DNA of 11,156 bases from F23-D06 sp963620035. Lineage in GTDB: Bacteria > Bacteroidota > Bacteroidia > Bacteroidales > WCHB1-69. Positions 1 to 6,266 of this stretch are shown here, one piece after another. Position numbers and translations under genes: made by a program. The notes under the pieces are model-generated. The model saw nothing but the letters and a program-made list of their open reading frames with translations, did no database searches and had not been told where the DNA came from. The stretch spans positions 1 through 11,156 of the forward strand of contig CAVEXN010000043.1 of assembly GCA_963620035.1 (NCBI GenBank). Direction: 5' to 3'. Numbering within the stretch: the first letter of the stretch is position 1; every line of letters begins with the position of its first letter.

Positions 1-13
1 CCTGTTCAGCCAT
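1..13 (-). CDS. Possible 5' end of a divergent gene running off the left edge
   Basis: On the minus strand an ATG at 13-11 opens a frame reading M-A-E-Q before the window ends. It lies about 20 bp downstream of a good minus-strand promoter box at 34-41, a sensible leader length for this phylum. Only four codons are visible, so no product can be named. The call rests entirely on the promoter position. Confidence 0.25.
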
Positions 14-33
14 AATCTTGGAAATATGCGGGG

Positions 34-41
34 CAAAAGTA
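34..41 (-). promoter_or_regulatory. Bacteroidetes -7 box, minus strand (leftward promoter)
   Basis: The minus strand reads TACTTTTG, a full match to the Bacteroidetes primary sigma factor -7 consensus TAnnTTTG. The surrounding 18 nt TTTTTTTGTACTTTTGCC is identical to the block containing the -7 box of the secreted thiol oxidoreductase gene at 3253-3270. No clear -33 TTTG element is visible. It would drive a gene leaving the window on the left. Confidence 0.5.
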
Positions 42-52
42 CAAAAAAATGT

Positions 53-60
53 TATCTTTG
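53..60 (+). promoter_or_regulatory. Bacteroidetes -7 box for rseP
   Basis: TATCTTTG matches the Bacteroidetes -7 consensus TAnnTTTG. Transcription should begin a few bases downstream, near 66-70. This decides the rseP start: the ATG at 49 would lie inside the promoter, so translation must begin later. Together with the minus-strand box at 34-41 it forms an imperfect inverted repeat (GGCAAAAGTA / TATCTTTGCC). No obvious -33 element is present. Confidence 0.65.
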
Positions 61-90
61 CCGCTTAAAAAAATGACTATGGGCATAACG

Positions 91-1470
91 ATGCAAATAC
101 TGGGATTGGTCGCCAGTCTGGCCTTTCTGATCATCACGCACGAACTGGGACACTTCACCTTCGCCAAACTCTTCAAAATCCGCGTCGACCAGTTCTATCT
201 CTTTTTCAACCCCGGATTCTCGATACTTCGAATGAAGCGATACGAGGGCAAGTTCCATTTCAGTTTCTTCTCTTCTCAAGCGCCCGAAGAGTGGAAAGAG
301 CATCCCGAGAACACGGAATGGGGCATCGGCTGGGTCCCGTTTGGCGGCTACTGCAGCATCAACGGCATGGTGGACGAGACGACGAAAGCGTCAGACCTTG
401 ACAACGAGGTGCATCCTTGGGAATTCAGGTCAAAGCCGGCGTGGCAGCGCTTTTTCGTCATCATCGGCGGCGTGTTGGTGAACTTCCTTTCCGCCATCAT
501 CATTTATATAGCAATCTGCTTCAATTGGGGGCGCGAATACATCCCGTTGGAGAATGCGCGCTACGGGCTTGAGTTTTCGCAGGAGATGTTGGATGCCGGC
601 TTCCGCAATGGCGATGTCATCCTTGCTGTGGATTCCTCCAAACCGCTCACGTTGAGCGATTTCAGCAACACTATATTGTTGGAGGATGTCAAGACCGTGA
701 CCGTGCTGCGCGACAGCCGGCCGGTAGTCATCGACGTGCCCAAGACGCTGGCACGCAGGATTGTCGCCGCAAGTTCGTCAGGCAGCGTGCCCTGCAACTA
801 CCGCTTCCCGTTCGTGATTGACAGCGTGCTGGCCGGGACGCCGGCGGCCGACAGCGGGCTGCAGCGCGGCGACAGTCTCGTCAGCATAAACGATTCCGCC
901 GTATTCTGTTTCTTCGACTACAAGAAGATCTTCTGCGACAACAAGAATGCAAGTCTCGACGTGGCCTTTTGCCGTGGCGACAGCCTCTGCCATGTCACCA
1001 TAATCCCTGACTCTGCGGGGCTCATCGGTGTGGCGCCAAAAACGCCGGCGCAGTATTTCAGCACCGTGCGTGAGGAATACACGCTCCTGCAGTCGGTACC
1101 ACAAGGCATTGTCATGGGCGTACAGACCTTGGGCGACTACATCAAGCAGTTTAAACTCGTATTCACCAAAGAGGGCGCCACCCAACTCGGCAGTTTTCTG
1201 ACCATCGGCAGCATATTCCCGAAAGTGTGGGACTGGTACCGTTTCTGGAACATGACCGCCCTGCTCGGCATCATCCTGGCATTCATGAACATCATACCCA
1301 TACCGGCACTCGACGGCGGTTATGTGCTCTTCATCCTGATTGAAATGATCACCGGCAAAAAACCCAGCGACAAGTTCCTGGGCATCGCCAACACCATAGG
1401 ATTCATTCTGCTCATACTCTTGATGATTTACGCGTTAGGGCTCGACTTCATAAGATTCTTCTTCAAGTAA
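91..1470 (+). CDS. rseP: RseP-type site-2 zinc metalloprotease (RIP protease)
   Basis: Intramembrane zinc protease of the M50 family, which cleaves transmembrane substrates such as anti-sigma factors within the inner membrane. Counting from the chosen start (459 aa), the HELGH zinc motif is at residues 17-21 inside the first membrane segment. A second membrane segment lies near 122-145 (IIGGVLVNFLSAIIIY). Two PDZ-like modules sit in the periplasmic part at roughly 150-225 and 241-310. The third zinc ligand is in the LDGG motif at 407-410 (D408), between the C-terminal membrane segments. A lengthened loop after the first helix (residues about 28-75) is as I recall for Bacteroidetes homologues. 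The frame is open back to an ATG at 49, but that codon lies upstream of the expected transcript start. The ATG at 91 gives a leader of about 20-25 nt; 73 and 79 are possible alternatives. The natural substrate is unknown. nadA follows 58 bp downstream with no promoter box seen between them. Confidence 0.94.
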   Translation: MQILGLVASLAFLIITHELGHFTFAKLFKIRVDQFYLFFNPGFSILRMKRYEGKFHFSFFSSQAPEEWKEHPENTEWGIGWVPFGGYCSINGMVDETTKASDLDNEVHPWEFRSKPAWQRFFVIIGGVLVNFLSAIIIYIAICFNWGREYIPLENARYGLEFSQEMLDAGFRNGDVILAVDSSKPLTLSDFSNTILLEDVKTVTVLRDSRPVVIDVPKTLARRIVAASSSGSVPCNYRFPFVIDSVLAGTPAADSGLQRGDSLVSINDSAVFCFFDYKKIFCDNKNASLDVAFCRGDSLCHVTIIPDSAGLIGVAPKTPAQYFSTVREEYTLLQSVPQGIVMGVQTLGDYIKQFKLVFTKEGATQLGSFLTIGSIFPKVWDWYRFWNMTALLGIILAFMNIIPIPALDGGYVLFILIEMITGKKPSDKFLGIANTIGFILLILLMIYALGLDFIRFFFK

Positions 1471-1528
1471 TTCTTTCCAAAGATGCCGCAAGCAGAAGTT
1501 ACCAATCAAAAGATTATTTTACCTAATC

Positions 1529-2440
1529 ATGAATGTTAAGGAAACCATCAAAGAAATCAAAAAAGATAAGAATGCCATCATACTGGCGCACTATTATACC
1601 TTGCCAGAAGTGCAGGATGCGGCCGATTTTGTAGGCGACAGCCTCGGCTTGGCGCGCACGGCGGCAAACACCGAAGCCGACATCATTGTGTTTGCCGGCG
1701 TCCATTTCATGGCCGAGACCGCCAAGATACTGAACCCCAACCGCAAAGTACTGGTGCCTGATATGAGCGCAGGTTGCGTTTTGGCCGACTCGTGCCGGGC
1801 AAAGGCCTTGCAGGAAATGAAGAACCGGCAGCCCGAGTACACGGTCCTCTCCTACGTAAACTGTTCGGCTGCCGTGAAAGCGATGTCAGACCTGATTGTC
1901 ACCTCCGGCAACGCACTGAAACTGGTGGAGCAGTTGCCCGAAGACGAACAGATCCTCTTTGTGCCCGACCGCAACTTGGGCGACTACATCAATCGTATGA
2001 CAGGCCGGCAAATGCTGCTGTGGGACGGTGCATGCCGCGTACACGACCGCTATACGGTAGAGGCTCTTGAAACACTGAAAAGCGAGCACCCCGGCGTACC
2101 CTCCGTAGCCCATCCCGAATGTCGCCGCGAACTTCTGGAGCAGGTTGACTTTGTAGGGTCAACCGCGGCTATGCTCAAGTATGTGAGAGAAAGCGACAGT
2201 CCCGAGTTCATCATCGTAACCGAGAGCGGCATCCTGCACGAGCTCGGGAAACAGAACCCCGGCAAGCGTTTCTACACCCTATACAACGGCGCTCCCGCCT
2301 ATGATTGTTATAACATGAAGAAAAACAACCTTGAAAACATCCTCAATGCATTGCGGACGGAGCAGCCGGAACTCCTGATGGATGCCGACCTGATGGAACG
2401 TGCTGCCGTGCCTATCCGGAGGATGCTGGAGATGAGTTAG
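1529..2440 (+). CDS. nadA: Quinolinate synthase A
   Basis: Condenses iminoaspartate (made by NadB) with dihydroxyacetone phosphate to give quinolinate, the first committed precursor in de novo NAD synthesis. It is a cytosolic [4Fe-4S] enzyme. The 303-aa length fits the short form of the family. The three cluster cysteines can be assigned as C83 (in MSAGCVLADSC), C169 (in LWDGACRVH) and C260 (in CYNMKKNNLENIL). Other family signatures include AHYYTLPEVQ near residue 20, GDSLGLA at 36-42, SYVNCSAAVKA at 108-118, FVPDRNLG at 144-151 and HPECRREL at 195-202. No nadB or nadC is in this window. Its stop codon overlaps the stop codon of the convergent S4 gene. It probably shares the rseP transcript, since the 58-bp gap shows no TAnnTTTG box. 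Confidence 0.97.
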   Translation: MNVKETIKEIKKDKNAIILAHYYTLPEVQDAADFVGDSLGLARTAANTEADIIVFAGVHFMAETAKILNPNRKVLVPDMSAGCVLADSCRAKALQEMKNRQPEYTVLSYVNCSAAVKAMSDLIVTSGNALKLVEQLPEDEQILFVPDRNLGDYINRMTGRQMLLWDGACRVHDRYTVEALETLKSEHPGVPSVAHPECRRELLEQVDFVGSTAAMLKYVRESDSPEFIIVTESGILHELGKQNPGKRFYTLYNGAPAYDCYNMKKNNLENILNALRTEQPELLMDADLMERAAVPIRRMLEMS

Positions 2441-2847
2441 AATTCTCCCTGTTCCCCTGCACTGTCAAACTGCTGTTTCACATATTCCAGTTGCCGGCGG
2501 TCGCGCTTCGTCGGGCGTCCGAGCCCGTGCGGTCGGAACTCGCCTGTGTGCAGCGTCTTCATCCTGTCATACTCCTCCTGCGGGGTCTTGTCGAGACAAT
2601 ACTGCGACACCAATGGCGCCCCTATCCTGCTTTTTGGGGCGGCTATCACCTGCACCGTCTTCTTGAGCGCGCCGATATGGACTTCGTAAACCTCCTCGGT
2701 GCGAACAGAACGCGAGGGCTTGACATTTGTGCCGTCCAGTTTCACCTTGCCGGCATTGCAGGCGTCTGTTGCAGATGAACGTGTTTTAAAAAGGCGTACC
2801 GTCCAGAGCCACTTGTCAATTCTGACATTCAGGTTTTCCATTGCCAT
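2437..2847 (-). CDS. S4-domain RNA-binding protein, Hsp15 (HslR)-like
   Basis: Small basic RNA-binding protein of 136 aa. The S4 domain covers about residues 8-70, opening with VRIDKWLWTVRLFKTRS, a signature shared with the Hsp15 family, whose E. coli member binds free 50S subunits carrying stalled nascent chains. A strongly basic C-terminal part (RPHGLGRPTKRDRR, about 105-118) also fits Hsp15-type proteins. Two starts are possible, ATG at 2847 and ATG two codons later at 2841, and nothing decides between them. A TAnnTTTG promoter box lies about 110 bp upstream, giving a long leader that contains a perfect inverted repeat at 2905-2926. The ribosome-rescue role is transferred from the family and is not shown here. 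Confidence 0.92.
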   Translation of the reverse strand: MAMENLNVRIDKWLWTVRLFKTRSSATDACNAGKVKLDGTNVKPSRSVRTEEVYEVHIGALKKTVQVIAAPKSRIGAPLVSQYCLDKTPQEEYDRMKTLHTGEFRPHGLGRPTKRDRRQLEYVKQQFDSAGEQGEF

Positions 2848-2904
2848 CTCTGCTTTCAGTTTTTATTGAAGATAAAACTAACGAATGCTCAGGCTTTTCG
2901 GGTG

Positions 2905-2926
2905 TTGGAAATGATTCCATTTCCAA
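2905..2926. repeat. Perfect 9-bp inverted repeat in the S4 gene leader
   Basis: TTGGAAATG, then ATTC, then CATTTCCAA: a perfect 9-bp inverted repeat with a 4-nt spacer. On the minus-strand transcript it would form a stem-loop in the 5' leader about 58 nt before the S4 gene start. No run of U follows it, so it is not a standard terminator. It could be an operator or an RNA structure; the sequence does not decide. Confidence 0.6.
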
Positions 2927-2954
2927 ATGGTCACGACCGACTGGCATCCGGGCG

Positions 2955-2962
2955 CAAAGATA
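2955..2962 (-). promoter_or_regulatory. Bacteroidetes -7 box for the S4 gene
   Basis: The minus strand reads TATCTTTG, a full match to TAnnTTTG and identical to the rseP box at 53-60, also followed by GC. Transcription would start near 2948 and give a leader of roughly 100 nt. No convincing -33 element is visible. Confidence 0.6.
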
Positions 2963-2973
2963 GCACAAATTCC

Positions 2974-3114
2974 TCACGCCTGCTCCGACATCTTCTCAAT
3001 GCTCTCAAGCAGCGTGTATGCATTCGCCTTGTGTGGGCTACTATGTGAAGTGCGGCGCCTTGTTGTTCGGCATACACCCGGACAGTCCGACAACACTTTC
3101 GGTATCAAGAACAT
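2974..3114 (-). CDS. Doubtful 46-aa ORF upstream of the S4 gene
   Basis: An ATG at 3114 opens a 46-codon frame ending in TGA at 2974, immediately before the S4 promoter box. The last 18 residues (KANAYTLLESIEKMSEQA) look like an ordinary protein helix, while the first half is rich in R, T and S and does not. No promoter box was found upstream of the ATG. It may be a genuine small protein, the remnant tail of a lost gene, or chance. No function can be given. Confidence 0.17.
   Translation of the reverse strand: MFLIPKVLSDCPGVCRTTRRRTSHSSPHKANAYTLLESIEKMSEQA
3061..3095. repeat. Bulged inverted repeat
   Basis: TGTTG-T-TCGG pairs with CCGACAACA: nine base pairs with one bulged T and a 16-nt loop. 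The loop side carries a further short palindrome, CGGAC-A-GTCCG (3079-3089), which competes with the outer stem. It may contribute to a structured RNA or be chance. Confidence 0.3.
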
Positions 3115-3158
3115 CCGTTAATCTCATTCTCCCGTCAGGGGCGCGGAGTTTCTACTGC

Positions 3159-3171
3159 TCAGTGGCACTGA
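3159..3171. repeat. 13-bp palindrome TCAGTG-G-CACTGA
   Basis: A perfect 6-bp inverted repeat around a single central base, about 90 bp upstream of the -7 box at 3261. The one-base centre rules out an RNA hairpin of full length but suits a dimeric DNA-binding protein. No regulator is identified. Confidence 0.3.
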
Positions 3172-3197
3172 ACACTTCAACTATAATGTGCTCCGGG

Positions 3198-3218
3198 CAA
3201 AAACATATATTGTTTTTG
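3198..3218. repeat. 21-bp AT-rich palindrome upstream of the operon promoter
   Basis: CAAAAACA-TATAT-TGTTTTTG is a perfect 8-bp inverted repeat with a 5-nt centre, ending 42 bp before the -7 box at 3261. Position and symmetry suit an activator or repressor site for the downstream operon. As an RNA hairpin it would be weak. Confidence 0.4.
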
Positions 3219-3260
3219 GTGCGGTATCCGTGTCCACATACATTACTTCCGCTTTTTTTG

Positions 3261-3268
3261 TACTTTTG
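3261..3268 (+). promoter_or_regulatory. Bacteroidetes -7 box for the seven-gene operon
   Basis: TACTTTTG is a full match to TAnnTTTG, 37 bp before the ATG at 3306, giving a leader of roughly 30 nt. A run of seven T precedes it, and the surrounding 18 nt is identical to the leftward promoter block near the start of the window. No clear -33 TTTG element is visible. This is the only promoter box noticed ahead of the operon. Confidence 0.65.
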
Positions 3269-3305
3269 CCAACTTTTAAAAGAAATCTGAAATCTTTCAA
3301 AAAAC

Positions 3306-5006
3306 ATGAAGAAAACCATCCTGCTTTTATTTGTCCTGGCCGCAAGCCTTTACTCGTATGCGCAGAACAACGCCTCGACTGTCAAGGTCACCTTGCTGAA
3401 CAACGAATTCACCCATGTGGACCTGGTAAACGCTTACGGCAATGAACGTAAGGTTTATGCCTCCTCAGACATCAAGGACAACACTTTCACCATGAAATTG
3501 AACATTCCGAACGACATCTACCGTTTCGATTTCGGGGACGAGAACTCTTTTCTCGTTGTCATCACCCCGAGCGAGAACATGGAACTCACGTTAGATGCGA
3601 ACAGCCTGCTGCAGATCGTCAGCGTCACCAACTCCCCCTCCATGTCGTTCGTTCAGGCCATCATCGACAACGACAGCCGGAAGAGCGAGTTCATCGACAG
3701 CCTCAACTCCTCCCTGCAGACAGACCCTGAGCAGCGCTATTGGAGCAAACTCACGCAAGAGGTCACCAACTACAAGCAGGCCTGCCAAGAGACGGACAAC
3801 TACGTGCTGGCGGCATACGGCAACATAGACTCCTTGAACAGCCTCTTCAACAAGTACGCGCCCAACGGGAGAGTGAAGAGTGGCGACATGGACGCATTTG
3901 TCTCCTCGGCCACCAAATTCATGAAAGAACTGGAAAACAACTACCGTCCGTTCTCGTCATACCGTGAGAACTCCGAACGGTTTGCCTACTACATCCAGAG
4001 TGGGCGTTCCGAGGGACACGGCGAGTACTATGCCATGCTCGACAACTATGTGGCCGAAGCCGGAAAGCGGTACAATGCCGCGGAACAATCATTGGTGAAC
4101 TGCGTTGCAGCCGTAACGGAACTCCTCGACAAAAAAGACAGCCTGAACTATTCAAACCTCTTTGACAAGAAAGGCAACAAATCGGCATGGTGTGCGGAAG
4201 CAGTTAACCGCCTCAGCCCCCTGTTGCAGACAGCCGCAAGTGCACATTCCCAATTCGCCACCAGCGCTGCCATGCAGAAGTCGGCCGGCAACGCCATCGT
4301 TTCGGAAGCGCAGCAAATCGTCAAGGCCATCGTCAACAAATACCAGACCGCCTACAACGAAGCCGAGAACAGCCTGAACGGGCAAAACAAACAATACATC
4401 ATGGACAACAAAAACGACATTGCCGTCCTGATGTTCCTCGATCTTTACCCTAAAGAACAGAATGCCGAACTGCACAAGACCGTCATCACGGCATTGCACG
4501 AGAAATACCCCGAGCACCCCATCGTGAAAGAGCGGTGGAGAATCATGAATTCTCCGGCCAACAAGACCGCAATCGGAGCCATGGCACCTGAGCTGGCGTT
4601 CAAAGACCCTGACGGCAACATCCGGAAACTCTCTGACCTCCGGGGCAAGGTAGTGCTCATCGACTTCTGGGCATCATGGTGCGGGCCGTGCAGACGCGAG
4701 AACCCCAACGTACGGAACATCTACGCCAAATACCATGACCAAGGCTTCGAAATCTACAGCGTATCCCTTGACCGCGATGCCGCGAACTGGAAAAAAGCCA
4801 TCGCCGACGACCGTCTGGTATGGCCCAACCATGTCAGCGACCTCAAGCAATGGCAGTCGGAAGGCGCCGCCATCTATGGTGTGCGTTCCATCCCCTCCAC
4901 ATTCATTCTGGACCGCGAAGGGCGCATCGTAGCCAAAGACCTCAGGGGGGCTGCGTTGGAAAATGCCGTCAAAGAACTTATCGCCCGTCAATCATCCGAC
5001 AATTAA
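3306..5006 (+). CDS. Secreted TlpA-like thiol-disulfide oxidoreductase with DUF4369-like N-terminus
   Basis: Predicted periplasmic thioredoxin-fold protein of 566 aa. A signal peptide covers residues 1-19 (KKTILLLFVLAASLYSYA, likely cut before Q20). Residues about 25-110 form a beta-rich segment resembling DUF4369, common in front of TlpA domains in Bacteroidetes. Residues about 115-420 are charged and mostly helical with no family I recognise. The C-terminal TlpA/redoxin domain (about 425-560) has the active site WCGPC with C459 and C462, preceded by VVLIDFWAS, and the cis-proline in RSIPSTF (P530). It should reduce or exchange disulfides in envelope proteins; the partner is unknown. The start is supported by the signal peptide and the promoter box 37 bp upstream. 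The middle region of about 300 residues is long for a simple TlpA protein and may bind a partner. It is first in the operon, 20 bp ahead of the PLP enzyme. Confidence 0.9.
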   Translation: MKKTILLLFVLAASLYSYAQNNASTVKVTLLNNEFTHVDLVNAYGNERKVYASSDIKDNTFTMKLNIPNDIYRFDFGDENSFLVVITPSENMELTLDANSLLQIVSVTNSPSMSFVQAIIDNDSRKSEFIDSLNSSLQTDPEQRYWSKLTQEVTNYKQACQETDNYVLAAYGNIDSLNSLFNKYAPNGRVKSGDMDAFVSSATKFMKELENNYRPFSSYRENSERFAYYIQSGRSEGHGEYYAMLDNYVAEAGKRYNAAEQSLVNCVAAVTELLDKKDSLNYSNLFDKKGNKSAWCAEAVNRLSPLLQTAASAHSQFATSAAMQKSAGNAIVSEAQQIVKAIVNKYQTAYNEAENSLNGQNKQYIMDNKNDIAVLMFLDLYPKEQNAELHKTVITALHEKYPEHPIVKERWRIMNSPANKTAIGAMAPELAFKDPDGNIRKLSDLRGKVVLIDFWASWCGPCRRENPNVRNIYAKYHDQGFEIYSVSLDRDAANWKKAIADDRLVWPNHVSDLKQWQSEGAAIYGVRSIPSTFILDREGRIVAKDLRGAALENAVKELIARQSSDN

Positions 5007-5026
5007 ACTACAAGAATCTCCATACG

Positions 5027-6265
5027 ATGGACAAACAATCAAAATATACGCTTACGTGTACGAAATGCGGCAAGACGATCCCCGATTTCGGCACGTGGTT
5101 CAGCATGGACCAGCAATGCACCTGCGGTTGCAAACGCGCCGAAGTGACCTACCATTCCGACTACAGCGCCCTGACGGGGCTCACGGCAAAGGAGCATTCG
5201 CCCGAGAACTTCTACCACTATTTCGACTTTCTTCCGCTGCTTGACAAGCAGAACATCGTCTCCTTCGGTGAGGGAGCAATCCCGATTGAAGAGTGGGGCT
5301 TTCTGGAACAGCATGCCATGCAGAAATTCGGCATCCGCTGCCAAGTGATGGTTTACCGCAACGACCTTAACGGCGGCACCAACACATTCAAGGACATCGC
5401 CGCCTCGTTGGCGGCCTCGATATTCAAAGAGAACGGCGTCAAAGAGTTCTGCGTCGCCTCCACGGGCAACACCGCCACGGCGTACAGCCGTTACTTGGCC
5501 GCAGCCGGGATACGGTTCACAGTATTCGTGCCGAACGATGTCTGCCCCGACACCGTGGAAGCCATCCTCTCATACGGGCAAAACGTCGTCATCAGCAAAG
5601 GCAACTACGCCGCCGCCAAGAAAGAGGCCGCCGATTTCCACGGGCAGAACCACGTGCTAATGTCGGCCGGCAACATCGACCCCATCCGGGTAGAGGCCAA
5701 GAAAACCATGGTCTTCGAGTACTTGCGTCAGTTGGGCAAGATGCCGGATGTCTATGTGCAGGCCGTGGCGGGCGGCACCGGCCCCATTGCCCTCGACAAG
5801 GGCGTGCGGGAATTGCGGGGAACTTTCCCAGAGACACCGCTGCCGCGGATGATTCTGATACAGCAAGACACCTGCGACCCTATGGTGCAAGGATGGAACA
5901 ATGCCGTTGCTGCCGGCTTCCCGGAGGGCTACGAGAACAACTATCCGGTCATTGCTGACCCGAAGACCATGGTGTCAATACTCTCCACGGGAAATCCGGG
6001 CATGTTCCCGGTCATCGCCCCCATCGTTCGGAAGAGCGGCGGATCATTCCTGCAGGTACAGGAAAGCGTTCTCGTGAAAATCGGACGCGAAGTGAAACAG
6101 GAACAAGGCATCTACCTCGGGCCCGCCTCCATCGTATGCGTCGCCGGCTTCTACAAGGCCCTCGAATCCGGACTTATCCATGACGGCGAAACCATCCTCC
6201 TGAACACCGGCGAGGGCGTGGCAAGAGCACGTTTCTTCAAGAACCTGATAGACTACAACCAATAG
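5027..6265 (+). CDS. Threonine-synthase-like PLP-dependent enzyme (fold type II) with N-terminal cysteine cluster
   Basis: Cytosolic PLP enzyme of 412 aa from the threonine synthase/threonine dehydratase superfamily. K122 in GGTNTFKD is the likely Schiff-base lysine. STGNTATAYSRYLAAAG (145-161) matches the substrate loop, AVAGGTGP (246-253) is a candidate PLP-phosphate loop, and NIDPIRVEAKKTMVFEYL (216-233) and LGPASIVCVAGFYKAL (364-379) resemble threonine synthase. Threonine synthase converts O-phosphohomoserine to threonine; this protein could do that or act on another beta/gamma-substituted amino acid. An N-terminal cluster C11-x2-C14 and C31-x-C33-x-C35 looks like a small zinc ribbon. The frame is open upstream to 4820, inside the preceding gene, but ATG 5027 after that gene's stop gives the expected N-terminus. 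No thrA or thrB is nearby, so thrC is not assigned. One base separates it from the SDR gene. Confidence 0.85.
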   Translation: MDKQSKYTLTCTKCGKTIPDFGTWFSMDQQCTCGCKRAEVTYHSDYSALTGLTAKEHSPENFYHYFDFLPLLDKQNIVSFGEGAIPIEEWGFLEQHAMQKFGIRCQVMVYRNDLNGGTNTFKDIAASLAASIFKENGVKEFCVASTGNTATAYSRYLAAAGIRFTVFVPNDVCPDTVEAILSYGQNVVISKGNYAAAKKEAADFHGQNHVLMSAGNIDPIRVEAKKTMVFEYLRQLGKMPDVYVQAVAGGTGPIALDKGVRELRGTFPETPLPRMILIQQDTCDPMVQGWNNAVAAGFPEGYENNYPVIADPKTMVSILSTGNPGMFPVIAPIVRKSGGSFLQVQESVLVKIGREVKQEQGIYLGPASIVCVAGFYKALESGLIHDGETILLNTGEGVARARFFKNLIDYNQ

Positions 6266-6266
6266 C

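Larger units (their letters stand above)
2848..3305. other. 458-bp intergenic region between divergent genes
   Basis: The region separates the leftward S4 gene from the rightward operon. It holds a leftward promoter box (2955-2962), a rightward promoter box (3261-3268), palindromes at 2905-2926, 3159-3171 and 3198-3218, a weaker bulged stem at 3061-3095, and a doubtful 46-codon minus-strand ORF (2974-3114). Plus-strand ORFs here have no recognisable protein character. I recognise no riboswitch, tRNA or known small RNA, and between about 3115 and 3155 I see nothing. Confidence 0.6.

Noticed and set aside
49..90. Upstream start codon (ATG at 49) for rseP
   Set aside because: It overlaps the -7 promoter box at 53-60 and would precede the transcript start. 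The added residues are not like RseP N-termini.
778..1185. 135-aa minus-strand open frame opposite rseP
   Set aside because: It is antisense to the PDZ region of rseP, with no recognisable domain or promoter box.
2450..2485. Bidirectional terminator between nadA and the S4 gene
   Set aside because: The only pairing seen (AAAC-TGCT-GTTT with weak flanks) is short, lies inside the S4 coding region and lacks a U-run.
3018..3290. 90-aa plus-strand open frame in the intergenic region
   Set aside because: Its Cys/Ser/Leu-rich composition is unlike any family I know. It runs through the promoter of the next gene and has no start signals.
4820..5026. Long N-terminal extension of the PLP-enzyme frame
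   Set aside because: The extension lies in the thioredoxin-domain coding region of the preceding gene and reads as low-quality, Arg/His/Gln-rich sequence. ATG 5027 gives the expected N-terminus.
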